Positions 1-28,483 of a stretch of 64,000 nucleotides of DNA are shown here, in pieces. Positions within the stretch are counted from its first letter, which is position 1. The number at the start of each line of letters is the position of its first letter. A program made the position numbers and the translations under genes. Under the pieces are notes generated by a model. The model saw only the letters and a list, made by a program, of their open reading frames with translations, ran no database searches and was not told where the DNA came from. The DNA comes from Hemerocallis citrina (Eukaryota > Streptophyta > Magnoliopsida > Asparagales > Asphodelaceae), in assembly GCA_017893485.1 (NCBI GenBank), contig CM030361.1:139828461-139892460 (forward strand), written 5' to 3'.

Positions 1-1
1 C

Positions 2-3000
2 ATGAATGAGGATGCAAGGAGGAAGAGACATAGAGAGACTTCGGTGTCATATCCTAGCAATACCGCGCTGTCAGTTGATAACCGTGGTAGAAGTAACAAC
101 AGAGAGAGGTCGCAAAGTAGGAATCACAGGTCCAAGTCAAGAACAGGAAATCGCAAAGGTGAGTGTTGGTACTGCAAGAAGCCAGGACACAGGAGAGACC
201 AATACGAGGAGTATAAGAAAGCGCAAGCAGGGTCTCAGGTAGCCAATGTGATAAGTATTGAACCCTGTCTAGATGAATTATGTTTATCTGCTAGATTTAA
301 TATTTTTCAAGATGATTGGTGTATAGACTCAGGTGCTTCTTATCATTGTCCCCCATGAGGTCTGTTTTTGAGGATTACAGGACAGGTGATTTTGGTGTAG
401 TTTCAGTTGGTAATGGACAGATATGTCCAGTTGTGGGTAGAGGCACTGTGAGAGTGAAGGCTCGCAACGGTGGGCAGTTGATCTTGTATGATACGAGACA
501 TATTCCGAGCTTGAAGAAAAACTTGATCTCAACTAGCAAACTAGACAAAGAAGGGTTTACAACAACTTTTGGGCATGGAGAATGGAAGGTGACTACAGGT
601 GCCAGGTTGGTGACAAAAGAAAAACGTGGTGACACGTTGTACTTACTCAGGGGATGTGATTCAGGTGATATCATTGCTATAGCATCAGTAGGCAGTTTCT
701 CTTCAATTCTATGGCATGTCAGGTTGGAGCACCTTGGTGAAAAGGGTGTCAAACAGCTTTGTTTTAGGGATCTTTTGTCGAGGCTGAAGAAGGTTGAGAT
801 GGATTTTTGTGAGAATTGTGTGATGGGCAAACAGAAGACAGTTAGCTTTCAGTTGAGTGGACGTGAGAAGAAGCTTGCGAAGCTAGAGTTGGTACATACA
901 GATGTGTGGGGTCCAGTTCAGAAATTCTCTTATGGTGGTAAGAGATTCTTCGTCACATTCATCGTTGATGCTACAAGAAAGGTTTGGGTTTATGCAATTT
1001 GTGAGAAATCAGAAGTATTTGAGGCATTCAGATCTTGGAAGGCCAGGGTTGAGAATGAGACGGGTTCCAAGGTGAAAGAAATAAAGTCAGACAACGAAGG
1101 TGAGTACACAAGCAAAGAGTTTTTTAACTATCTGGCAAAGAAAGGTATCAAAGGAATCAAGACAGTTCCTAAGACTCCACGGGTGAATGGTGTAGCAGAA
1201 AGAATGAACCGCACGATACTCGAAAAGGCGAGATACATGAGACTTCATGCGGGTCTTCCGGTCCATCAAGGTCTAGTGCCCTTGATGGGGCCATTCCAGA
1301 AGAACTATGGTCAGGTAAAACTATTAATTATTCGCATTTGAAAGTTTATGGTTGTATGGCATATACACTAATTGACAAGGAAGAAAGAAAGAAGTTGGAC
1401 TCTAAGTCCAGGAGGTGTGTCTTCATTTGCTACGGTGGCGATGAGTATGGTTACAGACTTTGAGATTTTGTGGATAACAAAGTCATTCGCATTAGGAATG
1501 TAGTGTTCAATGAAGAGGTTCTATATAAGGACAGGCACACAGGTCAAGACAGTACAACCAGTTTAGAGTCAGATTGGGGTTCAGACTCAGACTCAGATTC
1601 AGATTCTGAAGGCGGCCCTAGTGGCGGGGGCCCTACAGTGCAGCAGCAGGTACATGGGCCACATGCAGCACAGGAGGCTCATGGTGAGCCTATTAGAAAT
1701 GAGCAAGTTATCCAAGACGAATAGGTACAGCCAGAACAGTTCGGGGAACCTGAACCGGTCGGTGAACCGGTACCCACGTTGAGGAGATCGACACGAGAGA
1801 GGAGACCAACCAGAATATTTGATCCATCAGCTAGTGTTGTTCACGAGCATGTTCTGTACACGGATTCAGGGGAGCCAGAGACTCATGAGGAGGCTTTGAG
1901 GGATGAGACTCAAATTCAGTGGGAGTCAGCCATGAGGGACGAGATGAACTCCTTGGAATAGAACCAAACTTGGGAGTTGACCAAGTTACCCGCAGGGAAG
2001 CGCACTCTTATGAACAAATGAGTTTTTAGAGTTAAAGATGAGGCAGATAGCAGTAAGAGGTACAAGGCTAGGCTTGTTGTGAAAGAATTCTCTTAAAGGG
2101 AAGGCGTCGATTATAGTGAGATCTTTGCACCAGTTGTGAAGATGGCTTCTATTAGGGTTTTGCTCAGTATTGTGGCAGTTGAAGACTTGCACTGAGAGCA
2201 GTTGAATGTGAAGACAACATTTCTCCATGGTGATGTCGAAGAAGAGCTTTACATGAGACAACCCACAGGTTTTGAAGCTAAAGGAAAGGAAGACATGGTA
2301 TGTCGATTGAAGAAGAGTCTTTATGAGCTCAAACAAGCACCACAACAATGGTACTTGAAGTTTGATTGCTTCATGAGAGGAAAAGGTTTCGATAGATGCG
2401 AAATGGATCATTGTGTGTATATTCATAGATATGAAGACAATGATATAGTTACCTTGGCATTGTATGTGGACGACATGCTGTTAGCTGGTTCATGTATGGA
2501 GAAAATCAAGGAAGTGAAAAAGATGCTAGCTTCGGAGTTTTCAATGAAGGACTTGGGTGAAGCAAAGAAAATTCTCGGCATGAAAATCAGCAGAGATAGG
2601 AGTAGCAAGAAGCTTTGGTTATCACAAGCAGACTATGTGAAAAAGGTGTTGAAGAGATTCAATATGGACGGCGCGAGGCCAGTCACTTGTCCCTTGGCTG
2701 CTCATTTCAAGTTATCAATGGACATGTGTCCTAAGACAGAGGCAGAGATGGAGGAAATGGCTGCTATTCCTTATGCCTCAGCCGTTGGGAGTTTAATGTA
2801 TGCGATGGTGTCTACAAGACCAGGTATCGCACAAGCATTGGAAGTTGTCAGCCGTTACATGAAGAATCCAGGTAAACAGCATTGGGATGCAGTAAGGTGG
2901 ATTCTTAGATATCTAGCAGGTACTGCAGATCACTCTCTTTGTTTTGGGAGAGATTATTTGCATATACATGGTTATGTGGATACAAATTTTTTGGGCAATC

Positions 3001-3428
3001 ATGATGGTTGCAAAAGTACTACAGGGTATGTATTTATAGTTGGTGGAACAGCTGTTAGTTGGGCTTTGCAGTTACAAAAGGTTGTAGCGCAGTCAACCAC
3101 GGAGTCAGAGTATATGGCACTTACAGAAGCAACGAAAGACATGCTGTGGATTTCGGAGCTTATGAAACAGTTGGGCAGGAAGCAACCCATAGGTGAACTA
3201 TGGTGTGACAGTCAAAGTGCAGTTTTCTTGGCGAAAAACTCGGCATATCACTCTAGGACTCGGCACATTCAAATGAGGTATCATTTTGTCAGAATGGCAG
3301 TTGAGAAGAAATGGTTGAAGCTAACTAAGATTCTTGGCACTAAGAATCCAGCGGACATGCTCACTAAGGTGGTGGACAGCAAGAAACATCAGTTTTGCTA
3401 TACCGCTATCGGATTGTCTCCAGGTTAA
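2..3428 (+). pseudogene. copia gag-pol polyprotein, broken by stops and frameshifts
   Basis: Frame 1 (2-358) has a gag zinc knuckle whose last Cys is Tyr (about 173-220) and the protease start with DSGAS (about 328-345). A frame change near 350 moves to 357-1260, with the integrase His/Cys region (WHVRLEH...CENC) and catalytic HTDVWGP, SDNEGEY and GVAERMNR segments (D, D, E all present). After more shifts the integrase tail (1335-1530) and an acidic SD-repeat linker (about 1565-1620) follow. RT starts near 1779 and is interrupted by stops near 1960, 2020, 2095 and 2195. From 2202 one long frame holds the YVDD catalytic box (2463-2474), the rest of RT, and RNase H to a stop at 3426-3428. The first RNase H acidic segment reads GYVDTNF rather than the usual GYxDSD/A, so activity is doubtful even there. 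Confidence 0.93.
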
Positions 3429-3526
3429 TTGTTGAGGAGACTCGTAGAGGCACAGGCCTAGACTAGGCCAATGGAAGAATGAAGAACAGGTTAGAGATTT
3501 CGTGTATATGTCTCCAAGTGGGAGAT

Positions 3527-4208
3527 TGTTGAGGTTTGTGGATCCAATACACGATAATGGGTTGAAGAAGATAGGCGGGAAGGAGAGTCGAAGTGGAAGC
3601 AAGAGATCAAAAGTAGTTGGAGGCTACAGCAGAGTTGCGATCGACTGCGCAGTCGACCGCACCCCCCGACCGCACCTAGGCAAGACGACCAGTCGACCGT
3701 CCTGCTCTCTGACTCAATTCTGTATCTTGAAGGAATGACTGATCGACCGCGCAGTCGACCGACGTGCTCTCTGTTGGAACTCGTGCAGTCGAAGGGGAAG
3801 ACCGGTCGACCGTCAAGATGGTGCGGTCGACCGTCCCGACGCTGATTGATGAGTCGCTGAGATGGAAAGTTGTGGGATCCTATATATATTGTATTGTATA
3901 CGATTTTAGGGTTATGTGAAAAGAAAAGAGAGATCTACCAGCCGTCATTAAGAGAGAAGGATATAGAGAGACCCTACACCTTGGTGGTGAGTTCTTGAGA
4001 GATTTGTAAACCTAATCTTCATATTTCTAGTGGAAAATCGCAGGAGTGCCTCTGCGCGGGGAAGTAGCCATTGTTTGGGTGAACCTCGATAAAAATCTTG
4101 TGTGTTCTTGTGTGTTGCTTTTGCTTGTTCTTTCTTCTCTTGTTTTGATTCTATAGTTCTTGCATCTCGTCGTCGTTGTTGAGTTTATTCCGCAGCTAGA
4201 ATTCAACA
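3527..4208 (+). repeat. 3' LTR of the copia element (682 bp)
   Basis: Bounded by TGTTGA and TCAACA, the short terminal inverted repeat expected of an LTR. U3 contains at least five copies of GTCGACCG between about 3645 and 3830. A TATA-like stretch (about 3882-3895) marks the likely U3/R promoter. U5 ends TTCAACA directly before interrupted Harbinger sequence. Confidence 0.9.
3640..3835 (+). promoter_or_regulatory. Repeated GTCGACCG motif cluster in copia U3
   Basis: GTCGACCG recurs at least five times with variable GC-rich spacers, plus one ATCGACCG variant, about 50-240 bp upstream of the LTR TATA-like box. Repeated short U3 motifs in plant copia LTRs (Tnt1 being the studied case) often act as enhancer elements. 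A regulatory role here is inferred only from repetition and position. Confidence 0.4.
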
Positions 4209-4454
4209 ATGAGGAGGATATACAGGTCTTTCAGCAAAATAGTCATGGAAAAGTCTTTCATGACCTTGAGCTCTATCACGTTGAATGACAGCATGGCCTG
4301 GAATAGAACCATAACGATGTGCTCTTCGTCCTCTTGTAATTAGTTCTTCTTCTTTTATGGCCATTAATGCTAAAGGTAACAATTCATTATCAGAGTAGGC
4401 ATCAAGGTCATCGATCTCATACATCATATCAAGTACAATACTAAATTGTGCCAT
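4209..4454 (-). pseudogene. PIF/Harbinger transposase, N-terminal fragment truncated by insertion
   Basis: Eighty or so codons with the typical start of plant Harbinger nucleases: an acidic leader, then the GSIPGHAVIQRDRAQGHERLF-type segment and DYFAERPVYPP. In the family this precedes an FRRRFRM motif and the DDE catalytic core. Here the frame reads PPH and then runs directly into the copia LTR end, where LTR bases supply one Cys and a stop. The DDE core is absent from this window. Confidence 0.8.
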
Positions 4455-4689
4455 TAGTGAGCAAATGTGATTTAATACTTAATTGAGCTGAGATGAGTAA
4501 AAACATGAATTGAGTTAGAATATTTATGTGCAAATTGCAATCCATAAATGCAAAATACAACTTTTATTAAAAAGATGTTAAGCTGCAGGCTTACAAATGT
4601 ATAGGTAAAAAAATAAGTACATATAGGTAAAAAAATAAGTACATTACTAAAGTTACTATTTTTTGAAGAATAAAACACACAAATGACTA

Positions 4690-5748
4690 CTAATTATTGC
4701 TAAGTGTTTTTTCAAGAATTTCCATCTTGCGAGCTTCGTAATATTTTACTCGCAGTGGGTCCATTCCAGTGGTATCAATAGCCATTATTTTTTCCTCATC
4801 TGCTAACTTCTGTAGACGTAGTTTTTTCTTCTCAATTTCGATCAGCACTTGTTGTTGAGCAATTGCTTTTTCGTACTGTTCTATTTTTATTTTTTTATTT
4901 TCCTCCATATATTCTTGCATAAGCATTATTGCCGGAGTTTTCTCTCGATTGTGTTCCTTGCATTTTCTCTTTTGTTGCTCCTTGGCAGTCTTTCTACCAA
5001 TAGGTCTTTCCATATCGGTTGCAATATTTTCTGTCTCTAAATTAACTTGATTTGGAAGAGAAGTAGACGATTCCGAAGGACTTATTCTTTTAGAACTTTT
5101 ACACTTTTTCTTTGAAATTTCCATAGTCCATTTGGGATTATGCTTCAATTCATGCCAACAGTGTAAAATCCAAATAGTTTTCCATGCAGTTTTTCATACA
5201 TTAACTTTGCTTGAAAAATCTAAAATTAGCATAAAATAATAGTTATGTTTCGGGAAAAAATATAAATATAATAGATTTATGAACTTTACTGATATCAATA
5301 CCTTGTCTTCATTGGTGATCTCACTTTGGTTTCCTGCTTCTATCTGAGCATAATACCCGCAATATAAGTTAACATATTTCTGAATTCCTGACTACCAGTT
5401 CATGAGAGAATTTACATTGCGCTCAGACTTAAACTTTTTGTTTGTATGAAAATATTCATGTACTCTGTCCCAATATTTACCCATTGTTTGCTAGTTTCCT
5501 TGTATCAGATCTAAACTAATATTAAGCTATGCAGATACAATGAGAAGGTCTTCTTCCGTTGTGAAGTTACGCCGACTTTGTGATTTCTTGGTCGATGAAC
5601 TAACTGTAGCTTGGTTTTCTGGTAGTGTCACGTTAGGTTAATTTGTGAATTGAGTAGCCTCAACAAAATTTGGATTAAACAATTCATTCTCGAAGTTTGA
5701 TCCTTCGCGGAGCAAATTGGTGTAAAATGTTTTATTAAGTGAACTCAT
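4690..5748 (-). pseudogene. PIF/Harbinger Myb/NAM-associated DNA-binding protein, decayed
   Basis: The start is at 5746-5748. A SANT/Myb-like region follows (NFTTEEDLLIVSA...MGKYWDRVHEYF...), then a CWHELKHNPKW motif and a charged coiled-coil C-terminus (5148-4690; ERPIGRKTAKEQQKRK and a long Glu/Lys helix) ending at 4690. This is the architecture of plant Harbinger ORF1 proteins, often mis-annotated as 'glutathione S-transferase T3-like'. A probable intron lies near 5301-5225. In-frame stops at about 5638, 5530, 5508 and 5390, plus a frame change near 5145, show it is a pseudogene. Confidence 0.75.
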
Positions 5749-6258
5749 CTAAACATTGCAAAATATTATTGTGAAATTAGATATGATAAAAATCATAGTA
5801 GAGGCAAGTTCATCATAAAACTGTAAAAAAGGTGTTCTAATTGGTAAGTTGAAGGAAATGAGAACAGTAAGAATGAAGTTTAAACGATAAACAACCCAAA
5901 ATTCAAGTTAAAATATAAAGCTATCAAAAAAGGGCTCAAAATAACCCAAAATTACGACAACAGATGTTAAGTGATATACTACAAAATTCAAGTTATCATA
6001 ACTAAATTTTACAATTCCTCATGTTGTTAATGAGGAAGCAACCAGGAAAGAGAAGCAGAGTAGAACTATTTTGTCAATTTGGATCTAAGACCATTTGGCC
6101 GGTCTTGACAGAGACTCCACTAAGTATTTTATACATAAAATCACACATGAAAGTCTCAGAACTAAAGATTCTTCCACGAAGTATTATAACCTTAACTAGG
6201 AGCATTTTCTAACTTAATGCTACAGCATACAGCTAAGAAGAAGGCATACAGCATAGCA

Positions 6259-7257
6259 TACTGAGAAGAGCTAAAAAAATATCATCACTATTGAAAATTT
6301 ATTTTAAAAGCAGAGAAATATAATGGAAATGCCTCAACATTCACTACTAAAATTTTAGGGACATATGTAATTAGTCTAGAGTGGAAACCTGTTACCCTCC
6401 ATACAAGATGCAAATGAGGTGGCAAACAAGTTCAAATAGTGCCCAATTTGGGTGGTTTCTCTTCTTAGTATGTAATTTTCTGAGACCCAACCTGGCTCTG
6501 GCTCTGGATTGCATTATTGATACTTCAGATTACTATGAATGTGATATTGTCATGTCATCACCTTTTTCTAGATTCTTTCCACCCTATGGAATTTTAATAG
6601 ACGGCTTCCCTATAAGCACCAAGTGCAATGAACAAATAAGGAAACACTATCTGTATGCTAATGTTGGATCAATATCAATTATGCAAGACAAATAATGAAT
6701 AAGTTGACAATTCTCAACAATCAAATGGGAATAATTAGACAAGTAACAATTTAGAAAATATGCTCCATAACCATCTCTATGCTAACCCTTATTATGCAAC
6801 ACTATCTGTATGCTAATCCTTAGCTTTCTCATTATAGAAAATATGCAACACTATCTGTATGCTAATCAAATGGGAATAATTATGCAACACTATCTATAAG
6901 ATAATCCTTAGCTTTCTCATTTTAGAAAATATGCTCCATAACCATCACTTTTGAAGGGAAAATAATGCCAGGTAGAGAAGGATAATGGAGAGAAAGATCA
7001 TATTTGTTACTGAGAAGAGCTAAAAAAATATCATCACTATTGAAAATTTATTAAGAAAGCAGAGAAATATAATGGAAATGCCTCAACATTCAGTACTAAA
7101 ATTTTAGGGACATATGCAATTAGTCTAGAGTAAAAACCTCTTACCCTCCATACAAGATGCAAATGAGGTGGCAAACAAGTTCAAATAGTGCCCAATTTGG
7201 GTGGTTTCTCTTCTCAGTCTGTAATTTTCTAAGACTCAACCTGGCTCTGGATTCCAC
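6259..7257. repeat. Direct duplication of about 250 bp (6259-6515 and 7008-7257)
   Basis: The segment starting CTGAGAAGAGCTAAAAAAAT and running through the phrase CCCAATTTGGGTGGTTTCTC occurs twice in direct orientation about 750 bp apart with few differences. Between the copies short phrases such as GCAACACTATCTGTATGCTAA recur several times. No reading frame spans it. It lies in the presumed non-coding part of the Harbinger element. Confidence 0.85.
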
Positions 7258-7844
7258 ACTAATCCTTATTCCCCCACCCAATATTCATGGCTAAAATCAT
7301 TACATCTTCCATCAATTCTTAGCGAAGTACAACTACATCAAACATTGCAATAGGGCTTTCATTATCAAGCTAATCCTAAACATACCCATAATTAGAGCTC
7401 AAAATTTATAAAAAAACAACAATTACAATCTAAATACATCTGAACAATCTCTAAAGCATACCTGGAAAACAAAATTAAAAAAATAAAAAGGGTTCAAACT
7501 TTGAAGAAGAAATCAAAAGCCCAACCTGATGAAGAAGAAGAAAGCAGCAACCTTTGAATTGATGATGAAAAACAAGAAACGACAGCCTTTGAATTGATTG
7601 GAGAAGAAGAAATTTGATGAAGGATTTAATAGCGGGAATGGATGGAGCTGCTGGCAAATCCCCTTGATCTCCGGCGGCAAGAGAGGAAGAACATTTGGGA
7701 AGCTTCCCCTCTAATTTGAAGTTCGCCGGATCCACATCGCCAGATCCGCTAGCTGTTTGGCGAGGACGTTGGAGAAGTCTGTTTTGGATATTCTAGCTAT
7801 TTTAGATAATTTAGATAGATGGCCAGCGTGGTTGGAGATGATCT

Positions 7845-8476
7845 TAAAGACAGAAGATATAAACCAACCACTCTCCACTATCTAAATTAAAATAGAACCC
7901 TGGTAAACCTTCAGCACTGATTTTGAAAACAGTGCATTCCTAAAACTGAAACCACATCTTCAAATATCCACAGGAAACGTATACTTTGTCTCACAGTGCA
8001 CATGAACACAGGGATTCGCCTTAATTTCTCATGATATCTGAAAAAAGCTCCAATTGGATATCTTACATCTCTTTCAACTTTTATGACTATTATAATCAAC
8101 AAAAAAGTTATGTACAACTACAATGTTCTTGCAGGATATTGGTGATCAAAATGTTTGAAATAACAAAATATATTTCTAACTAGATGACGACATACTCATG
8201 GCCAACATTTATTTTCTTCAAAAAAGAATACACAATCAATATCAATGAAACATATCATTTACTGCTTCATAATTAGAATGCTAGGAGAACCATCATTTGA
8301 AACCTCAATATCACTATTCCATCAGCCTATAATTTATCAGACATCAAAATACCAGCAGGAAAAATCACGAGCCTACATGATTGGTGTCTCAGAATTGGCT
8401 GGTATTTGATGCAATGGTTGAAAGAAGAAGAAAGATAGCTTGGTTACGAGTTTCACTGGCAAACGTCACATAAGTC
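7845..8476. other. Sequence downstream of the host phosphatase gene
   Basis: Between the presumed Harbinger end and the LPPD stop codon. It should contain the gene's 3' UTR and terminator. Apart from a candidate poly(A) signal I see no gene or repeat structure. Confidence 0.5.
8208..8213 (-). terminator. Candidate poly(A) signal AATAAA of the phosphatase gene
   Basis: A minus-strand AATAAA about 265 bp beyond the stop codon. Plant poly(A) signals are loose, so this is only a candidate. Confidence 0.3.
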
Positions 8477-25557
<17,081 letters not shown>

Positions 25558-25774
25558 TCTCTCTCTTCCTCTCTCCGTGTGCGCTTTGAGATTGTGAAAT
25601 CATGGAGATGGGAAGTTGGAGGAAGAATGAAGGAAGGAGAGAGAGAGAGGAAGAAGTTGGGGCAATGAGAAAAGACAACTCCTGGTATTTTTGGTGGTAA
25701 CATTTCGATGACCACAATATAATCATTGTGTTTTCTTGAAAAACGTGTTTTCTTTTTTTGTTTTTTTACTAAGT
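25558..25774 (-). promoter_or_regulatory. Probable LPPD 5' UTR/promoter
   Basis: Pyrimidine-rich (CT)n sequence on the minus strand just upstream of the start codon, common in plant 5' UTRs. I see no clear TATA box. A MITE lies immediately upstream. Confidence 0.4.
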
Positions 25775-25940
25775 AATGCTACATCCACTACCAATTTTAC
25801 TACATTTCTCTTCACTACTTTAGGTGCCACATTCCAATAGGTAGGAGAAGATAGAGTATGTGGGAGAACTCTCCAATAGGAGTATGCCACCCAAGGTAGT
25901 GAAGAAAATGGTAGTGAAATTGGTAGTGGCTAAATTGCCC
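25775..25940. mobile_element. Small MITE upstream of LPPD
   Basis: About 50-bp imperfect inverted repeats: CCACTACCAATTTTACTAC near 25785 and the reverse ...GTAGTGAAATTGGTAGTGG ending 25929. Total about 165 bp; TSD not resolved. Confidence 0.65.
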
Positions 25941-25967
25941 GACGCTAACGACAAAAATGACGAGGGG

Positions 25968-26109
25968 GTCTGTTTGGTTTGTTGTTTTTTCGTTTTTTTT
26001 TTGTTTTCCAAAACCCCAAAATCCGTTTGGTTACGTTGTTTAGTGAAAACAGTTTTCACAAAACTTCACTTCAACTATTTTTTGTTTTTTCACATCCTCT
26101 CTCTCTCTT

Positions 26110-26110
<1 letters not shown>
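25968..26110. repeat. Terminal-repeat-like block, partner at 33370-33510
   Basis: GGTCTGTTTGGTTTGTTGTTTT here and AAAATAACAAACCAAATG... near 33485-33508 are inverted relatives, each followed inwards by GAAAACAGTTTTC-like repeats. They may be the ends of one DNA transposon that later received everything between 26.1 and 33.4 kb. Confidence 0.45.
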
Positions 26111-26140
<30 letters not shown>

Positions 26141-26249
26141 TTATATATAGGGAAAAAGGGATATGAGCAACTTGCTTATTTAGTAAATGAGCAATTGATG
26201 ATGTGGCATACAAATGATTGGAAATCCTTAAAAGGGTTAGCTACTATTA

Positions 26250-27274
<1,025 letters not shown>

Positions 27275-27738
27275 CTAGGTTTTCCCTTTGACACGTGCCT
27301 ACGGCACGTTTTCGGAACGGTGTACCTTATTTGATCATATAAAATAGTTTTGGAGGTTGAGCAAATTAATTGAAGTAGCAAACATATTATATGAGAAACT
27401 TTTGGGGTCCAGCAAAAAACATATTATATATTTTTATTGATTTTTTGAACTATTTTTAAAGCTTTTAAATTTTTAATTTTTTTAGTTTTTAAATTGTTTA
27501 TTTTTTTAAAATTTTAAAAAAATTTATTTTCTTAATTTTTTGAATAGAAGAGGAAGGGAGAGAGAGAAAAAAAAATTAAATAAATATAGGAGTTGTTTTG
27601 GGTGGGGGATTTGAATTTGAGTTTTGGAGGGAACTTTGGGGGAAAAATATGTTTTGTGAGGTTAGATCTGGGCCTTTGATTTTTGAGGGGATTGAAGGAG
27701 AACCACTTGATAGCTTCCTTTGTGTTTTATTATATAGA
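27275..27738 (-). mobile_element. Non-autonomous Helitron, copy 1 (464 bp)
   Basis: Minus strand: starts TCTATATAATAAAACAC after an A, ends with a GTGCCGTAGGCAC hairpin, a short spacer and CTAG before a T. This is the Helitron signature (5' TC, 3' hairpin plus CTRR, A/T target). It shares its body with copies ending at 28450 and 38459. Confidence 0.85.
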
Positions 27739-27940
27739 TTATTATATTATTATTTTATATATACTATTATTTTATATATACTATTATAATAATCTATTAT
27801 TATTATAATATATATATATTATTATTATATTTTACTATTCTATATTATTATATAATTTATTATTGTTATAATAAATTGTTTAATATATAATTTGAATATA
27901 TTATTATTACATATATATTATTATAATTATTATATTATAT

Positions 27941-27942
<2 letters not shown>

Positions 27943-27997
<55 letters not shown>
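27943..27997. repeat. (TA)n tract at the 5' end of Helitron copy 2
   Basis: About 27 TA dinucleotides replace the TCTATATAATAAAAC start seen in other copies, presumably by slippage. Confidence 0.9.
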
Positions 27998-28000
<3 letters not shown>

Positions 28001-28449
28001 AACAACAAAGAAAGCTATCAAGTGGCTCTCTTTCAATTTCCCCAAAAACCAAAGGTCCAGATCTAATCTCACAAAACATATTTTCCCCCCAAAAGTTTTC
28101 CCCCCAAAACTCAAATTCAAATCCCCCATCCAAAACAACTCCTATATTTATTTAATTACTTTTTTTTTCTCTCTCTCCCTCCCTCTTCTATTCAAAAAAT
28201 TAAGAAAATAAAAATTTTACAAATTTAAAAAAAAAATAAAAATTTAATAACTAAAAAAATTAAAATTTTAAAAACTTTAAAAATAATTTTTAAAAAATCA
28301 AAAAAAAAAAAATCATATAATATGTTGTTTGCTCTATGTTTGCTACTTCAATTAATTTGCTAGACCTCTAAAACTATTTTATATGATCAAACAAAGTACA
28401 CCGTTTCGAAGACGTGACGTGCCTAGGCACATGTCAACGGGCAAACCTA

Positions 28450-28450
<1 letters not shown>
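27990..28450 (+). mobile_element. Non-autonomous Helitron, copy 2
   Basis: Same body as copy 1 in opposite orientation, CAAAGAAAGCTATCAAGTGG near 28005 to hairpin and CTAG at 28447-28450 followed by T. The left end is blurred by the TA expansion. With copy 1 it forms an inverted pair separated by about 250 bp. Confidence 0.8.

Positions 28451-28483
<33 letters not shown>

Larger units (their letters stand above)
1..4208 (+). mobile_element. Ty1/copia (Tork/Tnt1-like) LTR retrotransposon, 3' part
   Basis: Left end lies outside the window; what remains runs from late gag through protease, integrase, reverse transcriptase and RNase H to a complete 3' LTR. The order PR-IN-RT-RH is diagnostic of copia, and the RT/RH block resembles the Tnt1/Tork lineage. 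A purine tract (about 3514-3525) precedes an LTR that begins TGTTGA and ends TCAACA. The five bases after it (ATGAG, 4209-4213) should be the right-hand target duplication; the left copy is off-window. The element lies inside a PIF/Harbinger transposase reading frame. Several stops and frame changes make it non-autonomous today. Confidence 0.93.
4209..7844 (-). mobile_element. PIF/Harbinger transposon, interrupted by the copia element
   Basis: Both Harbinger genes are recognisable on the minus strand: a Myb/NAM-associated protein (5748-4690) and the N-terminus of the DDE transposase (4454-4209), cut by the copia LTR. The rest of the transposase should lie left of the copia element, outside the window. 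The proposed outer end at 7844 rests on a terminal-looking sequence (minus strand AGATCATCTCCAACC) preceded by TTA, the usual Harbinger target; that boundary is an inference. About 5749-7844 has no other gene I can identify. Confidence 0.6.
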
